The notes: generated by a model from the sequence alone, not told the origin. A stretch of DNA of 64,000 nucleotides from Comamonadaceae bacterium UBA4962 (GCA_002397315.1 DHAE01000004.1:62001-126000); one strand, 5' to 3'. Numbered from the stretch's first letter, positions 19,242 through 28,071 are shown. Numbers and translations are program-made.

Positions 19242-19985
19242 ATGAGCAATACCGACTTCGCCCTCGCCGTGGAAGACCTCACGGTGTCGTTCGACGGCTT
19301 CAAGGCCATCGACAACCTCACGCTGTACGTGGACAGGAACGAGCTGCGCGTGATCATCGGCCCCAACGGCGCGGGCAAGACCACGCTGCTGGATCTCATC
19401 TGCGGCAAGACGCGCGCCACCGGCGGCAGCATCAAGTTCAAGAACGAGGAGCTGACCCGCATGGCGGAGCACAAGCGCGTGCGCCTGGGCATCGGCCGCA
19501 AGTTCCAGACGCCGTCGATCTACGAGAACCTGTCGGTGTTCCAGAACCTGGAGGTGTCGTATCCGACGGGCCGCACGGTGTTCGGCGCGCTGGCTTTCCG
19601 CTGCACGGATGCGGTGAAGGAGCGCGTGCAGGCCGTGGCGGAGGACATCGGCCTGGCCGAGCGCCTGGAGACCGAGGCGGGGCTGCTGTCGCACGGGCAG
19701 AAGCAGTGGCTGGAGATCGGCATGCTGCTGATGCAGGAGCCCGAGCTGCTGATGCTGGACGAGCCGATCGCGGGGATGAGCGCGCGCGAGCGGGAGCTGA
19801 CGGCGGAGCTGCTGGAGCGCATCTGCCGCAACCGCGCGGTGATCGTGATCGAGCACGACATGGAGTTCGTGAAGCGCATCGCGCACAAGGTGACGGTGAT
19901 GCACCAGGGAAAGATCCTGGCCGAGGGGCCGATGGACAAGGTGCAGGCGGATCCGAAGGTGATCGACGTGTACCTGGGGCATTGA
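19242..19985 (+). CDS. urtD: Amide/urea ABC transporter ATPase UrtD
   Basis: 247 residues, LivG/UrtD type. Walker A GPNGAGKTT (about 44-52), an H-G-Q signature L-S-H-G-Q-K-Q in place of LSGGQ (a common change in UrtD), and Walker B LLMLDEPIAGMS. It powers import together with UrtE. The gene ends at 19985, and, unusually for this operon, 413 bp of repeat-filled sequence separate it from urtE. Confidence 0.93.
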   Translation: MSNTDFALAVEDLTVSFDGFKAIDNLTLYVDRNELRVIIGPNGAGKTTLLDLICGKTRATGGSIKFKNEELTRMAEHKRVRLGIGRKFQTPSIYENLSVFQNLEVSYPTGRTVFGALAFRCTDAVKERVQAVAEDIGLAERLETEAGLLSHGQKQWLEIGMLLMQEPELLMLDEPIAGMSARERELTAELLERICRNRAVIVIEHDMEFVKRIAHKVTVMHQGKILAEGPMDKVQADPKVIDVYLGH

Positions 19986-20075
19986 GCCATGCGGCGCGAA
20001 CGACAGTTGCCTTCATTGCCCCGGTGTCCGAGCGAAAGCCGCATGGCGCGTGGGTTCGGGGTGGCCCGTGGCGGC

Positions 20076-20145
20076 GGCATGCCCCGCTCCGCGAATGTCC
20101 CCCGGCCTGCGGCCTCCTCCTTTATTTCGCTGCGCGGGGCATGCC
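20076..20145 (+). repeat. Hairpin-bounded repeat family 2, copy A (urtD-urtE gap)
   Basis: A 70-bp unit ended by perfect 12-bp inverted repeats (GGCATGCCCCGC at 20076-20087 and its complement at 20134-20145). Its core CCGCGAATGTCCCCCGG ... CCTCCTCCTTTATTTCGCTG recurs in inverted form in copy B. The whole 19986-20398 gap has no credible gene; these two units are the only structure I see in it. Confidence 0.8.
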
Positions 20146-20220
20146 ACCACCACGGGCAGCCAGCGCCGCGCCTGCTCCATGGCCGGCAAGGCAGAGCGGT
20201 GAACTGGCCGGGAGTGCCGG

Positions 20221-20282
20221 GTGGCCCCTGCAGCGAAATAAAGGAGGAGGCGAAGCCGGGGGACATTCGCGGAAGGGGCCAC
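20221..20282 (-). repeat. Hairpin-bounded repeat family 2, copy B (inverted)
   Basis: The inverted counterpart of copy A. Terminal inverted repeats are GTGGCCCCT (20221-20229) and its complement (20274-20282), different in sequence from those of copy A but in the same place. The core differs from copy A by a two-base indel and about two substitutions. Together the cores (20089-20132 and 20231-20272) can pair into one long stem with a 98-nt loop. Confidence 0.8.
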
Positions 20283-20398
20283 CCGGCGATCCCGGCCCGG
20301 GCGCAGACCTCGCCCATTCGGGACTCTGCGACGGCGGATGACACAGCGCAGAGCCCACACATCCGCACCACCTCAATGCATCCCGCAGGAGCGATCCC

Positions 20399-21088
20399 AT
20401 GCTGAAAGTCACCGACCTCCACGTCGCCTACGGCCAGAGCGAAGCCCTGCACGGCATCTCGTTCGAAGGCCACGCCAACGAAACCGTCGCCATCATGGGC
20501 CGCAACGGCATGGGCAAGACCACCCTCTTCAAAAGCCTCATGGGCGTGCTCCCCACCAAAAGCGGCAGCATCCGCGTCGCGGACCAGGACGTCACGCGCG
20601 ACGAAAGCTTCCGCCGCGTCGCCAAAGGCATCGCCTACGTCCCCCAGGGCCGCATGATCTTCCCCACCCTCACCGTGGAAGAAAACATCCAGACCGGCCT
20701 GGAGAACGCCAGGGAAAAACGCATTCCCGACGACATCTACGCGCTCTTCCCCGTGCTCTGGGACATGCGCCGCCGCAAAGGCGGCAACCTCTCGGGCGGC
20801 CAGCAGCAGCAGCTCGCCATCGCCCGCGCCCTCGTCACCGACCCCAAGGTGCTGCTGCTCGACGAACCCACCGAGGGCATCCAGCCTTCCATCATCAAGG
20901 ACATCGCGAAGGCGCTCAACGAAATCCGCCGGATGCGCCAGCTCACCATCGTCGTGTCCGAACAGGTACTCAGCTTCGCGATGGACGTGGCCGACCGGCT
21001 CTTCGTCATCGAGGGCGGCCGCCTGGTGCACGAGACCACCCGCGCCGACACCGACCAGCAGCGCATCAAGTCCTACCTCTCCGTCTGA
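20399..21088 (+). CDS. urtE: Amide/urea ABC transporter ATPase UrtE
   Basis: 229 residues, LivF/UrtE type: Walker A GRNGMGKTTLF (about 38-48), signature NLSGGQQQQLAIARAL, Walker B VLLLDEPTEGIQPS. UrtE completes the five-part importer. The codon style is more C-ending than in urtD (many AAC, ACC, CTC), a subtle shift after the repeat-filled gap, which might reflect independent history of the urtE-amiE half. GGAG precedes the ATG. Formamidase follows after 26 bp. Confidence 0.93.
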   Translation: MLKVTDLHVAYGQSEALHGISFEGHANETVAIMGRNGMGKTTLFKSLMGVLPTKSGSIRVADQDVTRDESFRRVAKGIAYVPQGRMIFPTLTVEENIQTGLENAREKRIPDDIYALFPVLWDMRRRKGGNLSGGQQQQLAIARALVTDPKVLLLDEPTEGIQPSIIKDIAKALNEIRRMRQLTIVVSEQVLSFAMDVADRLFVIEGGRLVHETTRADTDQQRIKSYLSV

Positions 21089-21114
21089 CCACCATCCATC
21101 CCAAGGAGCCCGCC

Positions 21115-22341
21115 ATGACCGACACCCTCATCAAAGTCGACCTCTCCAAGTCGCCCACCGAAAACGAGAACATCCACAACCGCTGGCACCCCGACATCCC
21201 GATGGCCTGCTGGGTCAACCCGGGCGACGACTTCATCCTCGAAACCTTCGACTGGACCGGCGGCTTCATCAAGAACAACGACAGCGCCGACGACGTGCGC
21301 GACATCGACCTCACCACCGTGCACTACCTCTCCGGCCCGGTGGGCGTGAAGGGCGCCGAGCCGGGCGACCTGCTCGTCGTGGACCTGCTCGACATCGGCG
21401 CCAAGCAGGACAGCCTCTGGGGCTTCAACGGCTTCTTCTCGAAGAAGAACGGCGGCGGCTTCCTGACCGAGCACTTCCCCGAGGCGCAGAAGTCCATCTG
21501 GGACTTCAAGGGCATGTTCACCAGCTCGCGCCACATCCCGGGCGTGAATTTCGCCGGCCTGATCCACCCCGGCCTGATCGGCTGCCTGCCCGACCGGGCC
21601 ATGCTCGACCAGTGGAACGCGCGCGAGCAGGCGCTGATCGACAGCGACCCCACCGCCGGCCTCGCCAACCCGCCGTCGCCCGGCACCGCGCACATGGGCA
21701 AGATGACCGGCGATGCGCGCGACCGGGCCGCCGCCGAGGCCGCCCGCACCGTGCCGCCGCGCGAGCATGGCGGCAACTGCGACATCAAGGACCTGTCGCG
21801 CGGCGCGAAGGTGTACTTCCCCGTCTATGTGGACGGCGCGGGCCTGTCGGTGGGCGACCTGCACTTCAGCCAGGGCGACGGCGAGATCACCTTCTGCGGC
21901 GCGATCGAGATGGCCGGCTGGGTGCACATGAAGGTCACGCTCATCAAGGGCGGCATGGCCAAGTACGGCATCAAGAACCCGATCTTCAAGCCCAGCCCGA
22001 TCGTGCCCACCTACAACGACTACCTGATCTTCGAAGGCATCTCGGTGGACGAGGCCGGCAAGCAGTACTACTTGGACGTGAACGTGGCCTACCGCCAGGC
22101 CTGCCTGAACGCCATCGAATACCTGAAGAAGTTCGGCTACAGCGGCGCGCAGGCCTATTCCATCCTGGGCACGGCCCCGGTGCAGGGCCACATCAGCGGC
22201 GTGGTGGACGTGCCCAACGCCTGCGCCACGCTCTGGCTGCCCACGCAGATCTTCGACTTCGACATCAACCCCACGGCCGCCGGTCCGCAGAAGATGCTGA
22301 ACGGCAGCATCGATATGCCCCTGTCGCCCGACCTCGCCTGA
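21115..22341 (+). CDS. fmdA: Formamidase (acetamidase/formamidase family)
   Basis: Cytoplasmic hydrolase turning formamide (and more weakly acetamide) into ammonia and the acid. The 408 residues match FmdA (about 407): HNRWHPDIPMACWVNPGDDF near the N-terminus, GPVGVKGAEPGDLLVVDLLDIG, HPGLIGCLPD, the insert REHGGNCDIKDLSRGAKVYFPVYVDGAGLSVGDLH, and GAIEMAG are all family text. AAGGAG at 21103-21108 sets ATG 21115. It lies between urtE and fmdB, so uptake and hydrolysis are in one transcript. Its ammonia product would enter through glutamine synthetase or the glutamate dehydrogenase. Confidence 0.96.
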   Translation: MTDTLIKVDLSKSPTENENIHNRWHPDIPMACWVNPGDDFILETFDWTGGFIKNNDSADDVRDIDLTTVHYLSGPVGVKGAEPGDLLVVDLLDIGAKQDSLWGFNGFFSKKNGGGFLTEHFPEAQKSIWDFKGMFTSSRHIPGVNFAGLIHPGLIGCLPDRAMLDQWNAREQALIDSDPTAGLANPPSPGTAHMGKMTGDARDRAAAEAARTVPPREHGGNCDIKDLSRGAKVYFPVYVDGAGLSVGDLHFSQGDGEITFCGAIEMAGWVHMKVTLIKGGMAKYGIKNPIFKPSPIVPTYNDYLIFEGISVDEAGKQYYLDVNVAYRQACLNAIEYLKKFGYSGAQAYSILGTAPVQGHISGVVDVPNACATLWLPTQIFDFDINPTAAGPQKMLNGSIDMPLSPDLA

Positions 22342-22369
22342 GCGAACCAAAAAACGAACGAGGCCGCAC

Positions 22370-22732
22370 ATGCCCACCTACGACTACCACTGCGCGGACT
22401 GCGGCGGCTTCGACGCGCTGCGCGGGCTGGCCCAGCGCAACGAGCCCGCCGCCTGCCCGGACTGCGGCGCGCCGTCGCCCCGCGTGTTCGCCAGCGCGCC
22501 GCGCCTGGCCTGCCTCGGCCCGGAGCAGCGCCGCGCCCACGACACCAACGAGCGCGCCCGCCATGCGCCGCGCTCCTCGCGCGATGCCGAGGCCGGCAGC
22601 TACGGCCGGCTGCGCCACCCCGCGGGCTGCGGCTGCTGCAGCGGTGGTGGGGGCAAGCGCGGCGCCACCGTCACCGCGCCCAGCGGCGCCAAGGCGTTCC
22701 CGTCCAAGCGCCCCTGGATGATCAGCCACTGA
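22370..22732 (+). CDS. fmdB: FmdB-type zinc-ribbon protein
   Basis: 120 residues. Residues 1-50 are the FmdB zinc ribbon, with C-x2-C pairs at about 8/11 (CADC) and 28/31 (CPDC). A basic linker follows, and then a Cys/Gly cluster (GCGCCSGGGG, about 87-96) that looks like a second small metal site. FmdB was described as a regulator of formamidase expression in Methylophilus; a direct biochemical role is not established. It sits between fmdA and amiE in the same operon. Confidence 0.88.
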   Translation: MPTYDYHCADCGGFDALRGLAQRNEPAACPDCGAPSPRVFASAPRLACLGPEQRRAHDTNERARHAPRSSRDAEAGSYGRLRHPAGCGCCSGGGGKRGATVTAPSGAKAFPSKRPWMISH

Positions 22733-22796
22733 GCGCGGCGCACGGACGGCCTTTTCCTCTCGTCACCGATTCACCGTTTTCCCAGGAGCCCGCGCC

Positions 22797-23831
22797 ATGA
22801 TCCACGGCGACATTTCGAGCAGCGACGACACCGTCGGCGTCGCGGTCGTCAACTACAAGATGCCCCGGCTGCACACCAAAGCCGAGGTGCTGGACAACGC
22901 CCGCAGGATCGCCGACATGCTGGTCGGCATGAAGGCCGGCCTGCCGGGCATGGACCTGGTCATCTTCCCGGAATACAGCACCCACGGCATCATGTACGAC
23001 CGCCAGGAGATGATGGACACCGCCGCCACGATTCCCGGCGACGAAACCGAGATCTTCGCGGCCGCCTGCCGCCAGGCGAAGGTGTGGGGCGTGTTCTCGC
23101 TTACCGGCGAGCGGCACGGGGAGCATCCGCGCAAGGTGCCCTACAACACGCTCATCCTCATGAACGACCAGGGCGAGATCGTGCAGAAGTACCGCAAGAT
23201 CATGCCGTGGACGCCCATCGAGGGCTGGTATCCGGGCGACCGCACCTACGTCACCGAAGGCCCCAAGGGCCTGAAGATCAGCCTCATCATCTGCGACGAC
23301 GGCAACTACCCCGAGATCTGGCGCGACTGCGCCATGCAGGGGGCCGAACTGATCGTGCGCTGCCAGGGCTACATGTACCCGGCCAAGGAGCAGCAGATCC
23401 TCATGAGCAAGGCCATGGCCTTCGCCAACAACAGCTACGTGGCCGTGGCCAACGCGGCCGGCTTCGACGGCGTCTACAGCTACTTCGGCCACAGCGCGCT
23501 GATCGGCTTCGACGGCCGCACGCTCGGCGAATGCGGCGAGGAGGAAATGGGCGTGCAGTACGCCGCGCTCTCCAAGCACCTGATCCGCGACTTCCGCCGC
23601 CACGGCCAGAGCGAGAACCACCTGTTCAAGCTGATGCACCGCGGCTATACCGGAGTGCTGAATTCGGGCGAGGGCGACCAGGGCGTGGCGGACTGCCCCT
23701 ACGGCTTCTACCGGCAGTGGGTGACCGACCCGGCCGCGGCGCGCCGCACGGCGGAGGCCGTGACGCGCGGCACCGTGGGCACGGCGCAATGCCCGATCGA
23801 GGGCATCCCGCATGGCGCGCGGGAGCCTTGA
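22797..23831 (+). CDS. amiE: Aliphatic amidase
   Basis: Nitrilase-superfamily amidase hydrolysing short aliphatic amides (acetamide, propionamide). The N-terminus MIHGDISSSDDTVGVAVVNY and most of the chain follow Pseudomonas aeruginosa AmiE closely as I recall it. The catalytic triad sits at exactly the AmiE positions: Glu59 (FPEYS), Lys134 (KYRKIMPW), Cys166 (IICDDGNYPE). The length of 344 agrees (346 in Pseudomonas). CAGGAG precedes ATG 22797. The amiC/amiR sensor pair of Pseudomonas is absent; control by the permease-kinase system upstream is the likely replacement (inference). Confidence 0.96.
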   Translation: MIHGDISSSDDTVGVAVVNYKMPRLHTKAEVLDNARRIADMLVGMKAGLPGMDLVIFPEYSTHGIMYDRQEMMDTAATIPGDETEIFAAACRQAKVWGVFSLTGERHGEHPRKVPYNTLILMNDQGEIVQKYRKIMPWTPIEGWYPGDRTYVTEGPKGLKISLIICDDGNYPEIWRDCAMQGAELIVRCQGYMYPAKEQQILMSKAMAFANNSYVAVANAAGFDGVYSYFGHSALIGFDGRTLGECGEEEMGVQYAALSKHLIRDFRRHGQSENHLFKLMHRGYTGVLNSGEGDQGVADCPYGFYRQWVTDPAAARRTAEAVTRGTVGTAQCPIEGIPHGAREP

Positions 23832-23889
23832 CGCTCGAGCAGTACGACAAGGTGCGGCAACGACGCCAGAAGGGACGTGTCAGCCGCTC

Positions 23890-24405
23890 TTACCGCCCCC
23901 GGGGCGAGTAATCGCTCTCGACCCACGCCAGCGCGCTGGCCTGGCTGAGCTTGAAATTCGCCTCCACGCGCGCCTCGCCCAGCCACTGGCCGGCGGCGTC
24001 GTGCGCCGTCAGAACGGCATACGGATACTCCTCGTCCGGCACGATGCGCAGCGCCACCCGGACGAGGTCGGCGCCGGCACCCACGGCCACCTCCTTGTGC
24101 AGTTGCGCATGCAGTTGCTGCTCGTGGCGGCGCAGCACCTCGGAGGCGGTCTTCACCAGCGTATGGAAGGCCGACACGTCCAGCGGCTTGGGGTTCTTCT
24201 TGTCGCGTCCCATCGTCCACGGGCCCACCAGCGCCGGCTCGGATTCGCCGCGCAGCGTCATCGACACGGCCCAGCCGTCGTCGTCCTCGTTCTTGATCAC
24301 CTCGGCCGTCCAGCGGCCATCGCTCCACAGGCGCGCTTCCTGGATCGGTGCTTCGTGGTGCTCGGGCGATGCCTCGTCGGTGTTCTGCAGGGGAGAGTCG
24401 TTCAT
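23890..24405 (-). CDS. Hypothetical protein, 171 residues
   Basis: Soluble, acidic, no signal or membrane segment. Visible features: an N-terminal acidic tail (about 1-22), a beta-rich segment with RWTAEVIKNEDDDGWAVSMTLRGE, a helix rich in His/Gln (EVLRRHEQQLHAQLHKEV), and a C-terminal stretch YAVLTAHDAAGQWLGEARVEANFKLS. I do not recognise a family. It overlaps the stop of the LysR gene by four bases (ATGA), so it is co-translated with that regulator. It runs convergent to amiE with only 58 bp between the stops. Confidence 0.75.
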   Translation of the reverse strand: MNDSPLQNTDEASPEHHEAPIQEARLWSDGRWTAEVIKNEDDDGWAVSMTLRGESEPALVGPWTMGRDKKNPKPLDVSAFHTLVKTASEVLRRHEQQLHAQLHKEVAVGAGADLVRVALRIVPDEEYPYAVLTAHDAAGQWLGEARVEANFKLSQASALAWVESDYSPRGR

Positions 24406-25343
24406 CGCTGCATTGTCCGGCACGCTGCCTGCCGAGCGGCGGCAGTGGCGGTACCGGCAGCGCTGGTGCCCGCCACCGGCCGCAGCCGCGCCACGAACTC
24501 GCGCGCCGCCGCGCTGCGCGACGCGCCCCGGCGCCACAGCACGCCTGCGCGGCGCACCGTGGCAGGCTCGGTCAGCGTGATCGCGCGCATGCCCGGCCCG
24601 GCCTGGCCCGCCGCGCGCTCGGCCGCGATGGTGGCCAGCGGCCCGCTGCGGCAGGCGTGCAGCAGCGCATCCACCGACTCCATCTCCACCCGCACCACCG
24701 GCGCCACGCCGGCCTGCGCGAAGGCCGCGTCGATCATGCGCCGCGTGGCGAAGCTCTGCGGCAGCAGCGCCAGCGGCACGCCGGCCAGCTCGCGCATGCG
24801 CAGGCTGCGGCGGCGGGCGAGCGCGTGGCCCGCGTGCACCACGAGCTGCAGGCGCTCTTCGAACAGCGGCTCGGCCTCGATCTCCGCGCGCTGCGCGGGA
24901 TGGAAGGAAATGCCCACGTCCAGCCGCCCGGCGATCAACTGCTCTTCGATCGGGCCGCCGCGCAGATCGCGCACCACCACCTGCACGCCCGGGTAATCCG
25001 CGCTGAAGGCAGCCACCGCATCCGGCACGAGGTGCGTGAGGAAGGTCGGGATCACGCCCACGGTGAGCGTGCCCGCCTGCAGTCCCGCCATGTCGGCCAG
25101 CGCCATGCGGCCGGCCTCCAGCTCCTGCAGCGCGCGCCCCGCGTGGCTGCGGAATGCCACGCCCGCCTGCGAGAGCTTCAGGCCGCGCCCCAACCGGTCG
25201 AAGAGCGGCAGGCCCAGCTCGGCCTCCAACTGCCGCAGGCCGTGCGACAGGGTGGACTGGGTGACGAACAGCGCGTCGGCCGACTGCGTGAGGTGCTCGG
25301 TCTCGGCCACGCTCAGGAAATAGCGCAACTGGCGCAGCTCCAT
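24402..25343 (-). CDS. LysR-family regulator (CynR/CatR-like)
   Basis: 313 residues starting MELRQLRYFLSVAETEHLTQ, the classic LysR opening, with helix-turn-helix at about 18-37 and an effector-binding domain from about 90 (GTLTVGVIPTFL). It is divergent from the cycloisomerase-like gene, as CatR and CatM-type regulators usually are, and presumably activates it on binding a muconate-type or related ligand. The C-terminal 25 residues are an unusual Ala/Thr-rich tail. A LysR-type dyad lies 33 bp from its start. Confidence 0.9.
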   Translation of the reverse strand: MELRQLRYFLSVAETEHLTQSADALFVTQSTLSHGLRQLEAELGLPLFDRLGRGLKLSQAGVAFRSHAGRALQELEAGRMALADMAGLQAGTLTVGVIPTFLTHLVPDAVAAFSADYPGVQVVVRDLRGGPIEEQLIAGRLDVGISFHPAQRAEIEAEPLFEERLQLVVHAGHALARRRSLRMRELAGVPLALLPQSFATRRMIDAAFAQAGVAPVVRVEMESVDALLHACRSGPLATIAAERAAGQAGPGMRAITLTEPATVRRAGVLWRRGASRSAAAREFVARLRPVAGTSAAGTATAAARQAACRTMQR

Positions 25344-25375
25344 GGAAGAGTTCCCCGGACAGGTACTGAAAGATC

Positions 25376-25392
25376 GTTCGATGGGAACGAAC
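25376..25392. promoter_or_regulatory. LysR binding-site candidate (GTTCG-N7-CGAAC)
   Basis: GTTCGATGGGAACGAAC is a perfect dyad with T-N11-A spacing, in the 135-bp gap between the divergent LysR and cycloisomerase genes and near the regulator start, as expected for the primary recognition site. An AT-rich stretch (CGATATATACC, 25411-25421) follows and may be the target promoter. Confidence 0.6.
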
Positions 25393-25478
25393 GGAACGTG
25401 CGATATATACCATTGGATCGGATGCTTTCCGCGGGATAAGGTGGCACCCGAAGACCGCACATCCACCCGTTCCTCCCC

Positions 25479-26708
25479 ATGACCGCACCTGTCCCCGCCG
25501 GCCTGCGCATCGAGCGCATCGAGGCCCGCATCCTCGACATCCCCACCATCCGGCCGCACAAGTTCTCCTTCGGCGCCATCCACCGCCAAAGCCCGGTGGT
25601 GGTGCAACTGTGGCTGTCGGACGGGGCCTGCGGCTTCGGCGAGGCCGCCACCATCGGCGGCCCGTCGTGGAACGAGGAGTCCCCCGAAACCATCCTGCAC
25701 GCCGTCACGCAGTACCTGGGCCCCGCCGTGGCCGGGCAGGACGCGGGCCGCTTCGGGCAACTGCTGCAGCGCATGGACGCCGTCTGCAAGGGCAACCGCT
25801 TCGCCAAGAGCGCCGTGGAGATGGCCGCCATCGACGCCGTGGCGCGCTCGCTGTGCCTGCCCGCGTGGCAGCTGCTGGGCGGCAAGCAGCGCGAGAGCCT
25901 GCCGCTGGCCTGGACGCTCGCCAGCGGCGATTCCGCGCGCGACGTGGAAGAGGCCGAGCGCATGCTGGAGGCGCGCCGCCACCGCATCTTCAAGCTCAAG
26001 ATCGGCGCACGCGCGCCGCAGGACGACGTGGCCCACGTCGCGCGCATCGCGCGCGGTCTGGACGGGCGCGCCGACATGACGGTGGACATCAACCAGGCCT
26101 GGGACGGCAACACCGCGCGCCGCTACGTGCCCCAGCTCATCGATGCGGGCGTGACCCTGATCGAGCAGCCCGTCGCGCAATGGAACGTGGAGGCCCTGCG
26201 CCAGCTCACCGCCGGCCTGCCCGCCGGCGCGCTGGTGATGGCCGACGAGACCGTCTGCACGCCGCAGGACGCGATGCTGCTCGCGCGGCAGGGCGCCTGC
26301 CACGTCTTCTCGCTGAAGGTGGCCAAGCACGGCGGCCTGCTGCGCACCCGTGCCGTCGCCGCCGTGGCCGAGGCCGCGGACATCGGCTGGTACGGCGGCA
26401 CCATGCTGGAGACGTCGCTCGGCAGCGCCGCATCGGCCCATGTGTTCGCCACGCTGCCCGGCGCGCACCACAACTGCGAACTGTTCGGCCCGCAGCTGCT
26501 GGTGGACGACATCGTCGCCGCGCCCATGGAAGTGCGCGATTTCGCATTGCAGTTGCCCGACGGCCCCGGCTTCGGCGTGGACGTGCTGCCCGAGGCGCTG
26601 CGCCGCTTCGACCGGGCCCGCGAAGGCCTCGCGCCCGTGCACGTGGACATGGGCCGCGGCACCGCCGCAGCGGCCCCCGCCACCGTTCCGGAAGTACCCA
26701 CGAACTGA
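25479..26708 (+). CDS. catB: Muconate/chloromuconate cycloisomerase family protein
   Basis: Enolase-superfamily member, 409 residues. The muconate lactonising subgroup signature is complete: K-L-K at 172-174 (base Lys174), Mg ligands Asp203 (VDINQAWD), Glu229 (LIEQP) and Asp256 (MADETV), and Lys280 (FSLKVAKHGG). Muconate cycloisomerase converts cis,cis-muconate to muconolactone in catechol ortho-cleavage. No catA, catC or other ring-cleavage gene is nearby, and the next gene is a Bug receptor, so it may act on a related lactone or dicarboxylate instead. The N-terminal 10 and C-terminal 35 residues extend beyond the usual 370-375. Confidence 0.88.
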   Translation: MTAPVPAGLRIERIEARILDIPTIRPHKFSFGAIHRQSPVVVQLWLSDGACGFGEAATIGGPSWNEESPETILHAVTQYLGPAVAGQDAGRFGQLLQRMDAVCKGNRFAKSAVEMAAIDAVARSLCLPAWQLLGGKQRESLPLAWTLASGDSARDVEEAERMLEARRHRIFKLKIGARAPQDDVAHVARIARGLDGRADMTVDINQAWDGNTARRYVPQLIDAGVTLIEQPVAQWNVEALRQLTAGLPAGALVMADETVCTPQDAMLLARQGACHVFSLKVAKHGGLLRTRAVAAVAEAADIGWYGGTMLETSLGSAASAHVFATLPGAHHNCELFGPQLLVDDIVAAPMEVRDFALQLPDGPGFGVDVLPEALRRFDRAREGLAPVHVDMGRGTAAAAPATVPEVPTN

Positions 26709-26775
26709 CCGCAGGCGGCCGCCGGCCGCTGCTTTGAAGACGCGCCCAAGATTCACAAACCTGGAGACAAAGACC

Positions 26776-27807
26776 ATGGCCCCGTCCATCACCCGACACC
26801 CCCTGCCCAGCCGCCGCCGCGCCCTGGCCCTCGCGGCCGGCGCCCTCGCCACCGCGGCAGCCGCTGCCTTCCTGCCGGCCCCGGCCCACGCGCAGTCATC
26901 CGACGCGGCGGCCTGGCCCGCCAAGCCCATCCGCTGGGTGGTGCCGTTCCCGCCCGGCGGCGCCATGGACGTGATCGCCCGCACGCTCGGCGAGCGCGCC
27001 GGCCGCGCCCTGGGCCAGCCCTTCGTGATCGAGAACCGGCCCGGCGCGGGCGGCAACATCGGCGCGGACGCCGTGGCCAAGTCGCCCGCCGACGGCTACA
27101 CGATCATGATCACCTCCATCGGCATGGCCACGAACAAGGCGCTCTACGCCAAGCTCAGCTACGACCCGGTGAAGGATTTCGCGCCCATCAGCCTGCTGGC
27201 CGTGGTGCCCAACGTGCTCGTCGTGAACGCCAACAGCCCCGACAAGACGGTGGCCGACGTCATCGCGCACGCCAAGCGCGAGCCCGGCAAGCTCACCTAT
27301 GCCTCGGCCGGCAACGGCACCTCGATCCACCTGGCGGGCGAAGTGTTCGCCTCCATGGCCCAGCTCAGCCTGCTGCACGTGCCCTACAAGGGCAGCGGCC
27401 CGGCCATCACCGACATGCTCGGCGGGCAGGTGGACCTGATGTTCGACAGCATCACCTCGTCCGCCCCGCACATCCAGGCCGGCAAGCTGCGCGCGCTGGG
27501 CGTCACCAGCGCCAAGCGCTCGGCCGCGCTGCCCAACGTGCCCACCATCGCCGAAGCCGGCGTGCCCGGCTACGAGGTCTCGCCCTGGTTCGCGGTGTTC
27601 GCTCCGGCCGGCACGCCCGCGCCCATCGTGCAGAAGATCAACGCGGCCCTGCTGGACGCGATGAAGCAGCCCGACACCAAGGCCCGCTTCGACGCGATCG
27701 GCGCCGAACCGATCGGCAGCACGCCCGCGCAGCTCGCCACCCACCTGGACAAGGAAATGGCACGCTGGGGCAAGCTGATCAAGGAACGCAACATCCGGAT
27801 GGATTGA
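26776..27807 (+). CDS. Bug-family tripartite tricarboxylate transporter receptor
   Basis: Periplasmic solute receptor of 343 residues. The signal peptide has twin arginines (SRRRALALAAGALATAAAAA) and ends PAHAQ near residue 39. Family text: WPAKPIRWVVPFPPGGAMDVIAR, NRPGAGGNIGADAVAKSPADGYT, and VPTIAEAGVPGYE. Ligands are usually carboxylates; given the cycloisomerase upstream (67 bp), a muconate-like or aromatic acid is plausible. No TctA/TctB membrane genes are nearby, as is common for orphan Bug genes in this family of bacteria. Confidence 0.93.
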   Translation: MAPSITRHPLPSRRRALALAAGALATAAAAAFLPAPAHAQSSDAAAWPAKPIRWVVPFPPGGAMDVIARTLGERAGRALGQPFVIENRPGAGGNIGADAVAKSPADGYTIMITSIGMATNKALYAKLSYDPVKDFAPISLLAVVPNVLVVNANSPDKTVADVIAHAKREPGKLTYASAGNGTSIHLAGEVFASMAQLSLLHVPYKGSGPAITDMLGGQVDLMFDSITSSAPHIQAGKLRALGVTSAKRSAALPNVPTIAEAGVPGYEVSPWFAVFAPAGTPAPIVQKINAALLDAMKQPDTKARFDAIGAEPIGSTPAQLATHLDKEMARWGKLIKERNIRMD

Positions 27808-27837
27808 TGGGCGTGTGCCGGTGGCCCCGGGCCGGCC

Positions 27838-28071
27838 TCACGGCAGGCTCAGATCCATCCCGAGATGCCGGGCCAGGCTGAACGTGAACCACAACACGAC
27901 CGCGAGCGCCACCAGGAAGGCGGCGCCCACCTTGGCCGCGGTGACGAGCAGCGCGCGCTTGTCCATCGTCTTCTTGTCCTGGTCGTAGTGCCACTTGATG
28001 GCAAAGAACATGCAGGTGCCGAAGACGAGGACCTTGAACGTGAGGAAGGCGATGGGGACCCAATCGATCAT
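27838..28071 (-). CDS. Small two-helix membrane protein
   Basis: 77 residues from ATG 28069-28071: a first hydrophobic segment (AFLTFKVLVFGTCMFFAIKW, about 8-27), a charged loop (HYDQDKKTMDKRALL) and a second segment (AAFLVALAVVLWFTFSL, about 49-65). The positive loop predicts a cytoplasmic hairpin. No known family recognised. The frame is open further upstream (to 28173), but that part reads as Pro/Arg-rich non-coding text. No good ribosome site is visible, so the start is uncertain. Confidence 0.6.
   Translation of the reverse strand: MIDWVPIAFLTFKVLVFGTCMFFAIKWHYDQDKKTMDKRALLVTAAKVGAAFLVALAVVLWFTFSLARHLGMDLSLP

Noticed and set aside
15523..23831. A urease-linked urea operon
   Set aside because: The importer is UrtABCDE-like, but no ureABC or accessory gene is present; the hydrolases are formamidase and amidase, so short-chain amides are at least as likely as urea.
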